64,000 bases of DNA from Diospyros lotus (lineage: Eukaryota > Streptophyta > Magnoliopsida > Ericales > Ebenaceae): positions 23,264,753 to 23,328,752 of the forward strand of contig NC_068349.1 of the NCBI RefSeq assembly GCF_014633365.1, written 5' to 3'. Numbering within the stretch: the first letter of the stretch is position 1; each line of letters opens with the position of its first letter. Below, in pieces: positions 44,301 to 56,949 of the stretch. Under the pieces are notes generated by a model. It was given only the letters and a program-made list of their open reading frames with translations. It ran no database searches and was not told the origin of the DNA. Made by a program: the position numbers and the translations under genes.

Positions 44301-47188
44301 TAGTATTAGTCCTGATGTGTCGATGCAAAAATGAGGAAATATCCTTATGTAGCACTGGATGGATTTTCGATTGATGACACAGGATCAGTTGCCAGGTGGT
44401 AGCACCTGATGGCAATGATAGGAGCATGAGGCTCAAGGACTGTGATGTAAAGCCTTATTGATTGACCGTGTACATAAAAGTTCAGCAGGTCCTGGTGGCT
44501 AGACCAGGTGAGTTTTTGAGAAAAAGATCCAAGACTTTAATAGATGGTTGGTCAAGGCAAAGTTGTGCCGCTTGAAGGAGTGCTACTCCGTAACGAGAGT
44601 TATAAATGGTGGAGTTGAAATGTGTCCTGGGTAGAACGTGAGAGGTTCTCCCGAGAAAGGTCGAGCATAGGGCAACAACATTAAATGGACCTCCTAAGGC
44701 ACTATCACTCTAACAGGATGCATCACCCGGGGAAAGCCAGCGTGATGGCAAGTGCCTGAGAAGGAAGATGAGTCCTATGGCATTGAGTGGAAGTGTGAGT
44801 TCCACAAGATTGGCAAGGGTGATGTCCAGTGGGTGGAATTTAAATTGAAGTTGTAAGCGATGATTGCAAGAGTAGTGCCCGGAGGAAGGTTGTGTTAGTG
44901 GTGAGCTGGGTGATCCGGCTAGAGCTAATCAAGTTGGTTAGATGGAAGATGAGAGCGAAATTTAAGATGTCGCTAGTGGGTGACGAGAGCTCGAAAGAAG
45001 AGCCTGTGGGACGAGATTGGTTCCTAGAAATGGTGTTTAGGTGATGAAATCACTTGATAGCTGTGAGTGCTATACTTAGGGTGATGCCTTGGTGTGGGCA
45101 ATTGATGAGATTTAGCCTCGTAGTTAGAGGTTAATGAGTGTGAGGAAAATCAGCCAGTGGAGCCGATTGGTGACCGGCTGGGGGTAGCCGATGGCGACCG
45201 AAGACGCTGACCGGTGATAACGGCAGCAGTAGTGCAGCGGCTGGTCAGGGTCGCGGGGCGTTGAGAGAGTAGTCGGTCAGTGGCATAGGTGGCTCCTAAG
45301 TCGCGGTTGCGATTGGATGTGGCGCTAAGTGATGGCAAGAGGTCGTCTTAGCTGATGATGATGGCGTTAGAGCCAATGTGGTCACTCACTGAGGTGTGAG
45401 CTGATTGAAGCAAAAGTTATAAGAAGTCCAGGAGAAGCCAGAGTGTCGCAGGGAATTGGCTAGCTGCTATAAGCATAGCAAAGTGATATCAGAAAGGCAG
45501 CCTAAGAGTGGGGTCATGCCGGTTGCGTTGAGCAGTGAGATTCATGGAGCAGCGAGTCTTTGAGATGGCATGGTAGTGTCATTGTCGCTGTCAGGGAAAG
45601 GATGTCAGGAAGGTCAAAGGTAGCCATTTTGCATGGTAAGACCTTGAAGCCGAGTGTGAATGGCCATGAAGGCTGGTGCCTATGAAATTTCATATGCAAC
45701 GACCGTGGAGGGAAAATTCGTTGCTGTTCTGGTGTTGTCCTTGCCGAGGAGGACAAAGGGAACCATTGTGTATGGTTTAAATCAGGTGTTTGTCGCAAAC
45801 TGAGAATAAACCTAATTTAGGATTGCTGAAAGTTTCGTGCCTTAAGAGTAAGAGGCCCTGTCGAGGCTCTAGTGAGATTTGAAAAGCCCCGATGAAATTG
45901 AAGCTAGGCGAGTAAATTTGGCTAGAAGATCGTTACAAGAGTGGGGGTGTAACCATGTTAGCTTGTTGTGGTGCAGACCAAAGGCACGAGTCATCCTACA
46001 TGTGCGATGCAATAAGTGATTGTGCAGATGGTAATAAGCCAATCACTTGTGCCACGCACTGTGGGTGATGACAAGGGCTGACTAATGGTTCCGCGACCTT
46101 AAGCGTAATGGTAGGATCCTTGACTCGCGGTAGGGTTTAACAGCCAAGGTAAGGCCTAGCATGGGACATGATCGTGAAGCTGATTTGGGTGAAGAATTGA
46201 AGAGGGGGTTGCTCAGTGAAGAGTTCCTTGTTTGGGGTATGAAACCCCTATTAGCGTGTGTTATCGGCCAGTAAGGAAGGCCAAAGTACCTCTGCGCGCT
46301 TAATGTGAAGAGCTCCTGGTTGGGAGAAGGTTGGAGCCCGAGCATTGTTAAGCTCGTGGTGAGATCGTAATGGTGCGTGCATCGCCAAGCTCGAGTTGGA
46401 CTCGGGTAATGCACGTATGGTTGAAATGTGTAATTACCTGACATGGTGTTAGGTATATCGATTTTGCGTAATCGTATCGATAAATGAGGGTCGGCTGGTC
46501 AAAGTAGAAAACCATGTATGAAATGGTCGAAGTTGGCTGGGTGGGCCAAATGGTTGCTTCCCGTGCAATGATAGCAGGGTTAGTTGATCAGTAATGAGAG
46601 GTTGCCATGAGGATCGACTCAATCTTTGCATGCGTGTGATAAATGGCAGTGTGCCATAGTGGAAAGAGTGTCAAAGTGTCTTGTGGGCACTAAAAGAGAC
46701 ATTGCGGTGATGATCAGTGCTAAAATGTTGCTCGTTGGACGAGCGTAAAATCGTGGCCATGTGTGATTGGCAGTGGGAAACGTTGCCGTGTGTGGTCGGC
46801 GTAAAATCGTGGTAGACTGATCAGTAATGCAATGTTTGTGAGAGTTGTTTCAGATGATGCGAAAGGGGAAATGGGAAGTAAACTTGCAAATTGATGCTTC
46901 GAGGCAGAGAAAATTCATCTGGAGATCAATGTCGTTACAGTAAGCATGACCAGCGACCAGTGGTGCCGTTTGACGGGAGGCCAAAGCGATAATCGGTTGG
47001 TGAACGTCCTCGAGAGGTGGAGGACCAAATGCCTAAGTGAAGCCTTGAGGTGGGAATAACCCAAGGTGAAGGCTGAGAAATGGTTCGGCTACGAGATTCT
47101 CGAGCAGGAGATTCAGAGAGTAGCCAGAGAATGTGACTATCTTAGGCAGGAGATTAAGGCAAAGTGAATTTTGAGGACGAAATTCTTT
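41378..47188 (+). other. LARD internal domain, noncoding
   Basis: 5.8 kb rich in G on the plus strand. I looked for Gag zinc knuckle, DTG or DSG protease, YVDD or FIDD reverse transcriptase, RNase H and the integrase HHCC and DDE motifs on both strands and found none. The longest frame (213 codons, minus, 41909-42550) has low-complexity His/Pro/Ser-rich sequence and no similarity I recognise. Local repeats include an 85-bp tandem duplication (43408-43577). Confidence 0.75.
43408..43577 (+). repeat. 85-bp tandem duplication in the LARD
   Basis: GCCAGTGTATGGGAG starts at 43408 and again at 43493. Both units continue with ACACGGTAATGATGA, AGGTGTTGGCTC and AAGCACAGGG. The copies have diverged by roughly one base in eight, so the duplication predates the recent transposition. 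Confidence 0.85.
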
Positions 47189-47201
47189 AAGGAGGGTGGA
47201 A
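47189..47201 (+). promoter_or_regulatory. LARD polypurine tract
   Basis: AAGGAGGGTGGAA immediately before the 3' LTR (TGTAATACTCGG). Confidence 0.9.
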
Positions 47202-49780
47202 TGTAATACTCGGTATTACATGGTATTGAAAATAAATAGATTTTATTAATTTGGCAGGACCTCGGGTGGTCCGGGAAGGCCAAAAGTCAATTACGAGTAA
47301 TTAATTAATAAAATTGCCGAATTGACGACTGGGACTGCCTCGGGACTTGGGTGTCCAGGGAAGTTGGCAAGGGATTGGTGAGCGTCTTGAGATGAGGATA
47401 GTGATGCTGGTAGCGATCCGACCGGGAATAATTTTCAGAATAAATTCTGTATAAGCCCGAGTGGGTGCCAATATCGAATAGTCGGAGGGGACCTCCTGGA
47501 AGCTGCAGGAACCCTAAGGGTGGTCCGATTTTGCGAGCAAGGCAACCCTTAAGTGTTTTCGGGTCAAATTAAGGTCTCGTGCAGGCGCAGGGACGAAATT
47601 GGCTTTATCGAGTAAAAAATCAAATCATTAATTTTAGAGAATTAATGTTTTAGTGACTTGTGGGAAATTAATTAAAATCTTGGGAGGGCCCAAGTACAAT
47701 TATTAGAATTCTCCAAGTACAATTAAATTGTCCCTTAAGTGTAATTATCTGAAGATAAAGGGATTAAATTTTGTAATATATATATATTATATATGCTCGT
47801 GTGTGAGTGATTAGGAAGCTTCAAGGAAGCTTCCTAGATGTGTTCTCTGCCATTGTAATATGAGAGATGGCCGAACTAGAGAGGGCGAGAATGAGATGAG
47901 CCGAGAGAGGCATTGTGCGCGAGATCGAGAGAGAGTGAGTGAGAGCTGGCTGAGTTCGGCCATGGGAGAAGCTGCCATTGAAGCCGGCGAGTGAAGCTGG
48001 AGCAGCGTCGGGCAGCGGCCAGCGACGGTCGTGGCCGAGGCAGAGGCGGCCCACGGTGGCGGGAAGCGGTTGCGAACGACAGCCAGGGGCTGTCTTAGCC
48101 AATGGAGGCGGCCGGAGGTGCGGCTGTGGCTGGTTTTCGCGGCCATGGCTGCCGCGATGGGAGGTCGGGCAGCAGCGTCGCTGCTATGCGCGGTGTGGCC
48201 GCGAGCAGCCGGTGGTGGCCGCTGAGGGCGGTGCTGCGAGCGACGGCGGGCGTCGGGCCAGGCGAAGGCGTCTGGAGGAGCTGGTGCAGGCGCGCGCAGG
48301 GCAGCCTCGCGAGGAAGAAGAAGAAGCACAGTGGCTGCGCGCGGGAGAAGAAAACCAAGGAAGAAGAAAGGAAAAATAAAAAGAAAAAGAGAAAAAAAAA
48401 GAAAAAAAGAAAAGAAATAAAAAGAAAATATGGAAAATTGGGAAAAATAGATGAAAAATTCCAGAAAAATGAGGGAAAGTTCTGGAAATTAGTTTGGGGC
48501 TTGAAGAGCTTGTCGGAAGCTCAAAAATGGAATTTTGGGCGCGAGCGGCAGCTCGGGAGGCAACGTCAGCGTAGGCGTTTCCGAATTTCTCTCCAAATGA
48601 GTCAAGGTAAATTAATATTTTCTTCCCCAGTTAATTGCATTAAGCGAGTTAATGTAAAATAGTTATTTGTGGGATTAAACCCTGTGCCGGGGTTGTTTAG
48701 AAAATTGTTGAGGGATGGTTTTGATGGTGTGTGTGGCGAAGTTGAGGGCATTGGTTTAATGCCGGATGTTGATAGAGTTGGGTTTGTGTGTAGTTGTATC
48801 TAGGTTCGTCCAAGGAGGCGATGATCCTAGAAGAGCTCGGAGTTCAGGCTGGAGTTCGTGCCGAGGCAGAGAGGAGGCTTCGAGCCAGTTAAGGGACGGC
48901 CCCATGTGGAGGTGGCCTTGCAAGTGGGTAAATGTGTTTGATAATGTTTTTATGTTGCATTGGCATGTAGTGGTTATATCTTGTGTGATGTAAGAACTAG
49001 TGGACCCGTGGCCATGTGGAGGACTAGTGTGGTGGGGGCTGATAGGTTAATACCTCAAACCTTAGTGGGTTGTGAGGATGAGTGGACCTAGCCTCATTTG
49101 CATGCATTGGCATACATAAACATGATTATATTCATATTTACATGCATTGCACCCTTACTGAGTCTTTATGACTCATGAGGTTTTACCTCATGTGTAGATG
49201 ATGCAAGTCTGGATGCAAGCAGGGATGGCGCCGGGAGGCCGTTGTGGCAACTAGCTGAGTTGCCCGAGTTATGTATTTTTAATATTGCTTGTATGTAGCC
49301 AGGGGGCGTGGTGTATGTATACCCTTGTGAGTAAATGTCTGTGTTATTGAGCTTAAATTTATTAAATTGTGTAATCATCATAGCGTGATAGAAGGTTGTG
49401 AGATTGCTTGTTGAATATGGCATAGTCGGTAAAGCCAAGTTTCGGACCGAGTCAAGATCAGCAAGGTACGTTCTCATAAATCCCCAATACTCAGCGAAGT
49501 GTTTGCATGCTAGCTTTGTGCCTGGGTCACCTCTGGCTTGCTATGGGGCTAGCTGAAGAGAGGTGAAGCTCACTCGGGTTTCGAGTCTCGGTCCGTTGAG
49601 ATTTTCCTTGTTTGTGTTGAGACCGATTCTTGGGTGGAGCGAAGGGAAGGACGAAGCCTAGTTCCCACCTAGGGCGTTTCCTATTGAAACATAGTCCAAC
49701 CCTTCAGTTGTGGTTTGATAGGTGAGTAATCTGGTCGATTATTTACCAGTGGCACTCGTAAGTGGGAGCGGGTCGTTACA
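47202..49780 (+). repeat. LARD 3' LTR (full length)
   Basis: 2579 bp. Includes the part missing from the 5' LTR: 48971-49661, with TACTGAGTCTTTATGACTCA near 49157-49176 and the run-up to GGGAAGGACGAAGCCTAGTT. TATA run at 47777-47794. Confidence 0.92.
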
Positions 49781-49785
49781 GTAAG

Positions 49786-49885
49786 AAGCAAGAGAATGAG
49801 CCACAAGGCCCAGGAAGTATAACAACGAAATATTAAAATCATGATCAATAAGAATAAGCCACAAAAGAAATATAACCCGATACAA
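49786..49885 (-). repeat. Chromovirus 5' LTR, second piece
   Basis: Matches 33146-33244, between the LARD and the CACTA element. The last three bases CAA (49883-49885) are the left CACTA target duplication. Confidence 0.9.
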
Positions 49886-50674
49886 CACTACAACAAAAAT
49901 GGGTTTTAACGACGGGAAAATCAGTCGTTAAAAGTTGATTTTCAGTCGTTAAAAAGTTATAACGACGGGAATTTTCCTGTCGTCAGTCGTCGTTATTGCC
50001 TCCGGGGATAAAAGTCTTTAACGACGGGAATCGTAAACTCGTCATTAATTGTATTAGCGACCGTATGATTCCTGTCGTTAAAAATAATTATGAACTACCA
50101 AATTATAACCCAATAACAATAATATTTCCCGTCGTTAATAGTCTAAACAATTAACGACCATATAATTCCTATCGTTAAAAATAACTTTTAGTTATCAAAA
50201 CACAAACCAATAACAACAATATTTCCTCTCGTTAATAATATGAACAATTAGCGACGATATGATTCTTATCGTTAAAAAAATATTTTTTTTTAATTTTTAA
50301 ATTTTTAAATTTTTTATTTTTTTTAATAGTATATATGAAAACAATTGCTAGTCATCAATGACAAAAATATCATGTTTTGATATAAACCACCAAACCTATA
50401 TATCATTATCCATATCAAATTGAAATAAAACTTATAAAATTAAACATGTCATTCAAATAACACAAAGTAATCATTATCCATTACCATTTACACACCAAAA
50501 GTAGTATATATATAAGTGTTAATTGCCAACAAATTACACCAAAGAATATGTTCAACTAAAAATAACATTTTGACAATTATATATACTATTCAAAAATTTA
50601 CACCAAAAAAGATATTCAATTAAAAGTAACATTTTAACAATCATATATACTTTTCAAAAATATACAACAAAACA

Positions 50675-50750
50675 CTATATATAGTCATAAAACTGTTCAT
50701 GTACTCCAAGATAGCAGTTGTTTCCTTTAGAGTCTTGTTGTCTCATTGAC
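50675..50750 (-). pseudogene. Possible terminal exon inside the CACTA element
   Basis: On the minus strand a pyrimidine-rich run ending TTTTTGTAG (acceptor AG at 50751-50752) precedes an open 24-codon exon ending in TAG at 50675-50677; it reads SMRQQDSKGN...YDYI. It may be the last exon of the parent transposon's gene or of a captured gene. I do not recognise the peptide. Confidence 0.35.
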
Positions 50751-51869
50751 CTACAAAAACAAGAAATAAAGCACTAAATTAGAATCAAATAAGTGTTCAT
50801 GTTTTCTTTATAAAATATAAAATATTAACCCAAATAACTTAACTCAAATGCTAGCTGTAAGTTAAGTTATAGTATTTTGTGAATGTAAAGTAAGGGTCTT
50901 AAAACTGGTTGTAATTGGGCTTGGGTAAGGTGGGATAGGAAGGATATTTGGGCTGTTTTATTGAAGGAATCATACATATTTCTTCACAAGAGCTCAGTTT
51001 AGAAACCTCGAATGTCTCCTTCAATCAATTCACTTTTGGACAATTTAAAACTGTACATGTCGCTTTACTTTCATATTTTCCTTCCCTTTTTTTTGTTTTT
51101 TCAGAATCAATGTAGATTGCAACTTAAACACTTTATTCCCGACATTTTTCCAAGTTTTCTCTTCAAAAGAACAATGAAACTTGCAATTTGAATTCTTAGT
51201 TCCTAACATTTCTCCATCTTTGCAAAGATAAGTTGAAACTTCATGCGAACAAGTCTGTACATTCCTTCAATTCAAGGTTCAAACGAGAGAAAATTAACAA
51301 AGAAAAGGATTTCATGCGACTTGTATTGTGGTTAATTTCCATCTGAAGGCTAAGGCTCAAAATTGGCTTTCTAGGGATATAATTCAAGGTAGGCTTTTTA
51401 AAAAAGCTAAACTTGGGTTCACCTAAATGCCTTTATTTATTCAATGCATCCAATTCACCAAAAGGGCATCTCAACATGGATAACAAAGCAAGTTCTAGAA
51501 GAATTGACTACGCATGACAATCACACAATCAAGGAAATGGAGCATGATGTAATATAAATGCTCATAAGCCCAAAAGCTCATAAAATAGGGTTAATGTGTA
51601 TCAAATCCCACATATTCTTCATTCAATCAATCATCAAAAGCAATCAATCATTGTGTAGTAAATAAGAATTCAACTACTCATGCCAATCACCCATTGTATC
51701 TCAATTCATCTCAATAATGCACAACAATCCAAATCACATAGGGACAGGCACCAACAGAATCTAGAATTTAGAAGAGAATTTTCAAAAATTTTCTTGAAAA
51801 GTAAAACAAAAGCAGAATTGTTATATGTTATTAGCAAGCACCACAAGGAGAACCAGAGCCAGTCATGGT

Positions 51870-51963
51870 GATGATCAGTTGCTCTCACTCTGCAGCCTAG
51901 TGCAAGCAATATAATTGATGATCAGTTGCTCTCGCTCTGCAGCTTAGTGCAAGCAATATAATT
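51870..51963. repeat. 47-bp tandem duplication in the CACTA element
   Basis: Two units starting GATGATCAGTTGCTCTC at 51870 and 51917, differing at two positions, ending CAAGCAATATAATT. Confidence 0.9.
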
Positions 51964-52117
51964 ACCGTGTTTATAAACACTAGAGGATGAGGGGGTGGAT
52001 CATATTATAATGAATTCTTAATTGCATTTGGTTCCCTTAATGGCTTACAGATTGCATTATTTTTTTCATTATAGCTTTAGCGCCACACGATCAGTCAAAT
52101 CGAAGTTTCAAAGTATC

Positions 52118-52388
52118 AAATAAATATATATACATACACACATAATCCATAGACATACACACAGAATACATATATACACACATAATACATATACACACAC
52201 AGAATATATATACACGCAGACTACATATACACACACAATATATATATATACCTATATATATACCTTCTTTGAGGCAGTGAAGGCAGAGGCAAATTTTGTA
52301 GCGGTGGCAACCGGAGGCGGAGGCGGAGGCAGCGGCAGCGGCTACGACAGGAGGCGCGGCGAATCGATTATGGACAGCGGGAGTACTT

Positions 52389-52419
<31 letters not shown>

Positions 52420-52495
52420 GGAAGTTAGGGATTTGATGATTTGGGGAAGAAGGGGAAAGTGAGAGGGAGAGAAAAGAGAGAGAGAGATATACACG
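52118..52495 (-). other. Microsatellites and GC-rich exon-like block in the CACTA element
   Basis: 52118-52265 is a run of AT/AC dinucleotides. 52270-52380 is GC-rich with a GGAGGC repeat, and 52390-52490 is CA and GA repeats. On the minus strand this reads as a CT-rich leader, a GC-rich segment without ATG, then AAGAAG followed by GTATAT, a possible splice donor. It matches the layout of the untranslated GC-rich first exon of En/Spm elements. Confidence 0.4.
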
Positions 52496-53062
52496 GCGGG
52501 AGTAATCCCGCCCACATTTTTTCCTTTTTTTTTATTTTTAAAATATTTATTTGTTAAATAAAAATCAAATCATTTATACAAATAATATTATTAATTATTT
52601 AATTGATAAAAATAAAATAATTTATGAAAATAATTATTAATTATTTAATTGATAAAAATAAAATAATTTATAATTATGATAACTAATAAAATAATAATTT
52701 GAATTATTAATCTAAAATATGGTAATAAAATAATTTAAATTATTGTATCAAATTAATATTTATTTAAAAATATAATTATATTATAAATCTAATAATTATA
52801 ATAAATTAATTAGTTTGATATATTGTATTATTATAATAATTATAATAAATTAATTATTATAAGTAGTACTTAAATTTTAATATTTTTTTTTTATTTTATA
52901 GTTAGAATTAAAAATTTTAGTCAATAACGACGAGAAAATGATTGATTAACGACGACTGATTTTGTCTGTCGTTAAAAGTTATCTAATAGTACTACATTAA
53001 CGACCAAAACTAATGTCGTCGTTAATTTTTTGTCGTTAATGCCTGTTTTTGTTGTAGTGCAA

Positions 53063-54888
53063 GTAGGTCGTAATGCCCATAATAAGGTACACCTACCAGA
53101 AGGTGAAACACTAGCCCAACCATACCATGCACTAAAACTCAATAATAAGAGATGATGCATGCACATATCCCTACACTGACACTATATATCCAATAATATC
53201 ATATGCTCGCGGCCAGACAGCTCCACTCCCAAGGCAATGCCTGAGGCCAGTCAGCTCGACCCAAGATTTATACACTTATCGAATGACATTTGGGACTAGA
53301 TAGCTCAACTCCAGGTTAACACCTGAGGCTAACCAGCTCCACCCAAGGTCAAATTCTCATCATAGGCCACGAGGTCCCTGGGGCCAAATAGCTCAACTCC
53401 TAGGGTCACGCCTACCCATGGCATACACCCTTAAGGCCAATCTGCTCCACCCAATGCCTTGGCTCCCTTATTCACTTAACATATACATGAAAATGTACGG
53501 AACCATGCCCCAAAGTATGCACATTAGTCGTGAATCCCATAATAATTTCTACTCAACGCAAACCTCAAGCAGGGAAATGTTAAGGAATGCTCATTGTCAC
53601 TCGAGGCCATTAGTGCATGAAATGCGCTCCAAATATGCATCTCAAACATCTCTCATAATATTCATTCATGAGACCCTAAAATCAAATCAAGAAATGCCAC
53701 AGATCGTGGATTGGCTCCCAATCCTAATTGATATGACTTTAAACCCTAGGGATACCCTTCAAATATTGTCCAAATAATACCCATAATATATCAAATCGAA
53801 GCCTATCGATTCTAGTTTACAACGCTTCAAACGATTTGTCAATCGGATACCTATACAGAAAGGTATGACCAAAATAGTTTAGGGTGCGCAGTGTAGTCTA
53901 CTGCGGGAGTCGACTTTCGACACCCGGGAGTCGACTCTCGAGGAAAAGTCGACTGTCACATGCCCAGAGTCGACCTAACCGAGAGAAAACCTTAGGGAGT
54001 CGACGCCCGGACCACACCAGTCAACTCTTGAACCCCCAGAACCCAAAAATGACGAGAAACACACCCCCAAACTTCTCCAACTCTCCCTAAACTCAAATCT
54101 AAATCCAAAATACACCATTCCCAAAAAACGATAGGGTGGAACAAACCCTATTGAAGTCACAAAATAATTCCAACCATCACATTCAAGAATTTTGGGAGAT
54201 TTACAAAGATCTTTACATAGATCTCAATCAAAAGCATAAAAATCATGGGGGTTCTCTTCTTTCACAAATAATCCTCAAAATATCATGATTTAAAGATTTT
54301 GAAGAGGAGTAGAGGAGAACTTGCCTTTGCCAAACCTCTTGAATACCTTGCTTGGAGAAACCACCACAACCTCCACATCTCCATAGCCAAGAAACTAAGA
54401 CAAAAGAAGGAGGAGAAGAAGATGAAGCTACTCCTAACTTGCTCAAACTTTCCTTGAAGCATCAAAAGCAAAGAAAAATGGAGAGGAAATCAAGCCCTAG
54501 CCTCCCCTCCTTGCTCTCTCGATCGTTCCCTCTCTTCTCTCCCATTTTGCCTTCTAATTTCTTCTTCTAATATATATATATATATATCCATACACTCCCT
54601 CAATTACCAAAATGCCCTTATTACAAATAACATAAATGGAAATTATTTACTTACAAATAATAGTTTAAACATAAATCAAACTCCACAATTTTCATAAAAT
54701 GTTTATTTACATTCTTTGCAAAGTTATGGGTCCCACTTCCATTAAACTCAAACCTTTGATTTTTCACATCCCCTCTACTTGGTCACATTACCTAAAAATA
54801 ACACATATAATGTCTCAAATTCATGATCCCCTTAATTAAATATTCCTTTCCCATATTAATATAATCAAACCGAATAACGATCGTTACA
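53063..54888 (-). repeat. Chromovirus 5' LTR, third piece
   Basis: Matches 33245-35072. Holds the second copy of the GTCGAC cluster (about 53908-54025) and the TATA run (54570-54588). In element sense the LTR begins at 54888; CCTTA follows at 54889-54893. Confidence 0.9.
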
Positions 54889-54975
54889 CCTTAGGATCGA
54901 CATGAAGAGTACTTCAAAATGGTGGAGGAAGATCGGTCATCAGAAGAGGTTCCAAGTCACCGGTGGCGAAGGGTT
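54889..54975 (+). mobile_element. Gypsy-type LTR, continuation of 31676-32732
   Basis: Short piece between the chromovirus and copia-2. The sequence (GATCGACATGAAGAGTAC) continues the LTR cut at 32732. The rest should lie beyond copia-2, outside the window. Confidence 0.55.
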
Positions 54976-56935
54976 TGAAAGTAAAGCAAGATCGCTATGG
55001 GGCAAGCAGCGTAGTTCAAAAATTTTGAACCTTACCCCGATCCCAACGATTGGATCAATGTCGAAATCAAATCATTCACATACAAATAAATAAATCTAAC
55101 CTTTAGATTATCTAGTCATTCGTGGATTCGAGTCGTCCAAGCGTCCGGCCTCTAACTTGTGATACGCGGCACGCATCCGTTGGCAAGGAGAGCGAAATAT
55201 GAGTGCTAGCTCTTTCTCCTTTTTATGACTAGTGTATGGACGAAAAAGAACGTCCACATTTCAAATTGATGTAAAAAAGAAACGGGGAAGAGTGAACGAC
55301 AATATGTTTTTCAACTCTTGAAAAACGATACCAAAAACTCTCTACTCTTTTGGGCAACCCATAAAGGGATATTTATAGAGAAATGTCCTAGGGTTTCTCA
55401 AACCCTAATGGATTGGGCTAGCCCATTAATTCTAATTCAATTAGAATCTTAAGTGGGCTTATTCTATTCCAACTAGAAATATAATTAAATGGCCCAAATC
55501 TTTTTATAGGTTTAAATAAAATATTTTGGCCCAAATCTAATTCAAGCCCAAATATAATATTTAATATTTGGCCCAAATCTAATTTGGTCCAAATATAATA
55601 TTTAATATTTAATATTTGGCCCAAATTCAATTTAGACTAAATATAATATTTAATTTAATATTTGGCTTAAATCCAATTTAGTCCAAATATTAACTTAAGC
55701 CCGAATATATATTTTATTTTATTTTTGCCACTCCAACAAATAGAAAATTATTAAATTAGAAACTCCTTCATAATTTAATCAATTGCCATTTTAGAAAACT
55801 TTTTCCATTATGATGACTCCTCGTCATATCGACGTCATTACTTCTATTTGTTCTTTTTCCGTGAGAACCTACGACAGCACAACTTCTTGCTGAAATGCCC
55901 CATTTAACCATACATCCACTCTCCTGGTTTAAGCCAGGGACCGTGCCTATTACGTATGACTCATTAGGCTTCTGAATATGTTGGCAATGTGTCAGTACAA
56001 ACACATAAGACAAGATTGGCCTCTAGCAAAACATGCCTACCCAATTATTCAGAAGGATTCATAATCCGCAAATAACCTTTCACGATCATGGTTACCGTGT
56101 AATTTGATCCTCTCATCAATGTATTTTATGTGATCTCAAGTATGGCGATGTGTTGCTTGATAATGATCACATGAGTTTTCTTCGGTCTTCTGGATATCTT
56201 CACTTAATAGAAAATGAATCAATAACTCCTTATTGATCTCTTTTACCATGGCCATGAATTTAAAATGAATATCCACCGAAGGTGCCTTAGATACATCATC
56301 CTCTATCAAGGGATAAACGAGTCCTATCTTGGCTATGCACCCATCTCCATAAGCCTCACGATATACCCAACGATCGCCTACATGTAGCCTTTGTCTAGGC
56401 CCATCGAAACGATGTCAAAGCATACCGGTCTTCTTATGAGATGACAGTGATAACCTTAGGTCGAAGGATTAGTTACACCCATCTCGTATGAGAATTCCAT
56501 CAACATATAACCAAAATAGATTCTCATGGCGAGTCATGTCCAGTGACACGTTCTCCAACATTGGTCACCTATGTACTTGTCTAGGCACCCCCATGCCTAT
56601 GGGTGTGAGACCCTCATTGCTATCACATAGCAAAAACATGGCACATACAAGTCTAACCGCAATTGTCAATGTCCATTCTTGACATTGCTACGATTTGGGA
56701 CATTTAATGATGTCTAGAAACTGTGATGCATCATCTCACATCTTTATAGATTAATCATAGTATACATCATATAGACTTCTATCTAGTTTTATTCGGTTAT
56801 TACAATAATAATAAGAAACTAATAGAATGACTTCTTGTGAATTTGAACAACTCCTTATTCAAATAATAAACATGATTACAATTGTTAGTGTACAACATGC
56901 CCAATCTGATTGGGTCTAGAGCACCTACACTAACA
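54976..56935 (-). repeat. Copia-2 3' LTR
   Basis: 1960 bp. In element sense TGTTAGTGTACAAC at 56935 to CTTTCA at 54976. Holds the GGCCCAAAT repeat block (55490-55720). Confidence 0.9.
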
Positions 56936-56948
56936 TTCTCCCACTTGC
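56936..56948 (-). promoter_or_regulatory. Copia-2 polypurine tract
   Basis: GCAAGTGGGAGAA in element sense, directly before the 3' LTR. Confidence 0.85.
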
Positions 56949-56949
56949 A

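Larger units (their letters stand above)
39476..49780 (+). mobile_element. LARD-like non-autonomous LTR retrotransposon
   Basis: 10,305 bp with LTRs, primer site, polypurine tract and perfect target duplications GTAAG (39471-39475 and 49781-49785), but a 5.8-kb internal region (41364-47201) without any recognisable retrotransposon protein. That combination defines a large retrotransposon derivative, presumably mobilised by proteins of a related chromovirus. The polypurine-tract context (GACGAAATTCTTTAAGGAGGG) is that of chromoviruses. Shared LTR sequence differs at about 21 positions in 1888 (about 1.1%), so it moved recently. The 5' LTR lacks 691 bp present in the 3' LTR. Confidence 0.88.
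49886..53059 (-). mobile_element. Non-autonomous CACTA (En/Spm-type) DNA transposon
   Basis: 3174 bp with terminal inverted repeats starting CACTACAACAAAAA at both ends (14 identical bases, extending imperfectly to about 28), 3-bp target duplications CAA (49883-49885 and 53060-53062), and many subterminal copies of TTAACGAC or GTCGTTAA in the outer 300 bases. The uninterrupted target is seen in the other chromovirus LTR at about 33240. No transposase frame remains. A GC-rich block near the right end and a splice-acceptor-led terminal exon near the left suggest transcription on the minus strand. Confidence 0.92.
32733..54888 (-). mobile_element. Decayed chromovirus (Ty3/gypsy) containing two further elements
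   Basis: Minus-strand element with LTRs of about 2340 bp and perfect target duplications CCTTA (32728-32732 and 54889-54893). It has a 4-kb internal region (35073-39062) with relics of Gag, RT, integrase and a chromodomain-like tail, a polypurine tract and a one-mismatch tRNA-Met primer site. The 5' LTR holds a LARD (39476-49780) and a CACTA element (49886-53059); removing both and one copy of each duplication restores about 2.3 kb. LTRs differ by 2-3% over most of their length, much less than the decay of the coding part would suggest. Confidence 0.9.

Noticed and set aside
52277..52462. 61-codon Gly-rich plus-strand frame in the CACTA element
   Set aside because: Derived from a GGAGGC repeat and CA/GA microsatellites; the minus-strand exon reading explains the block better.
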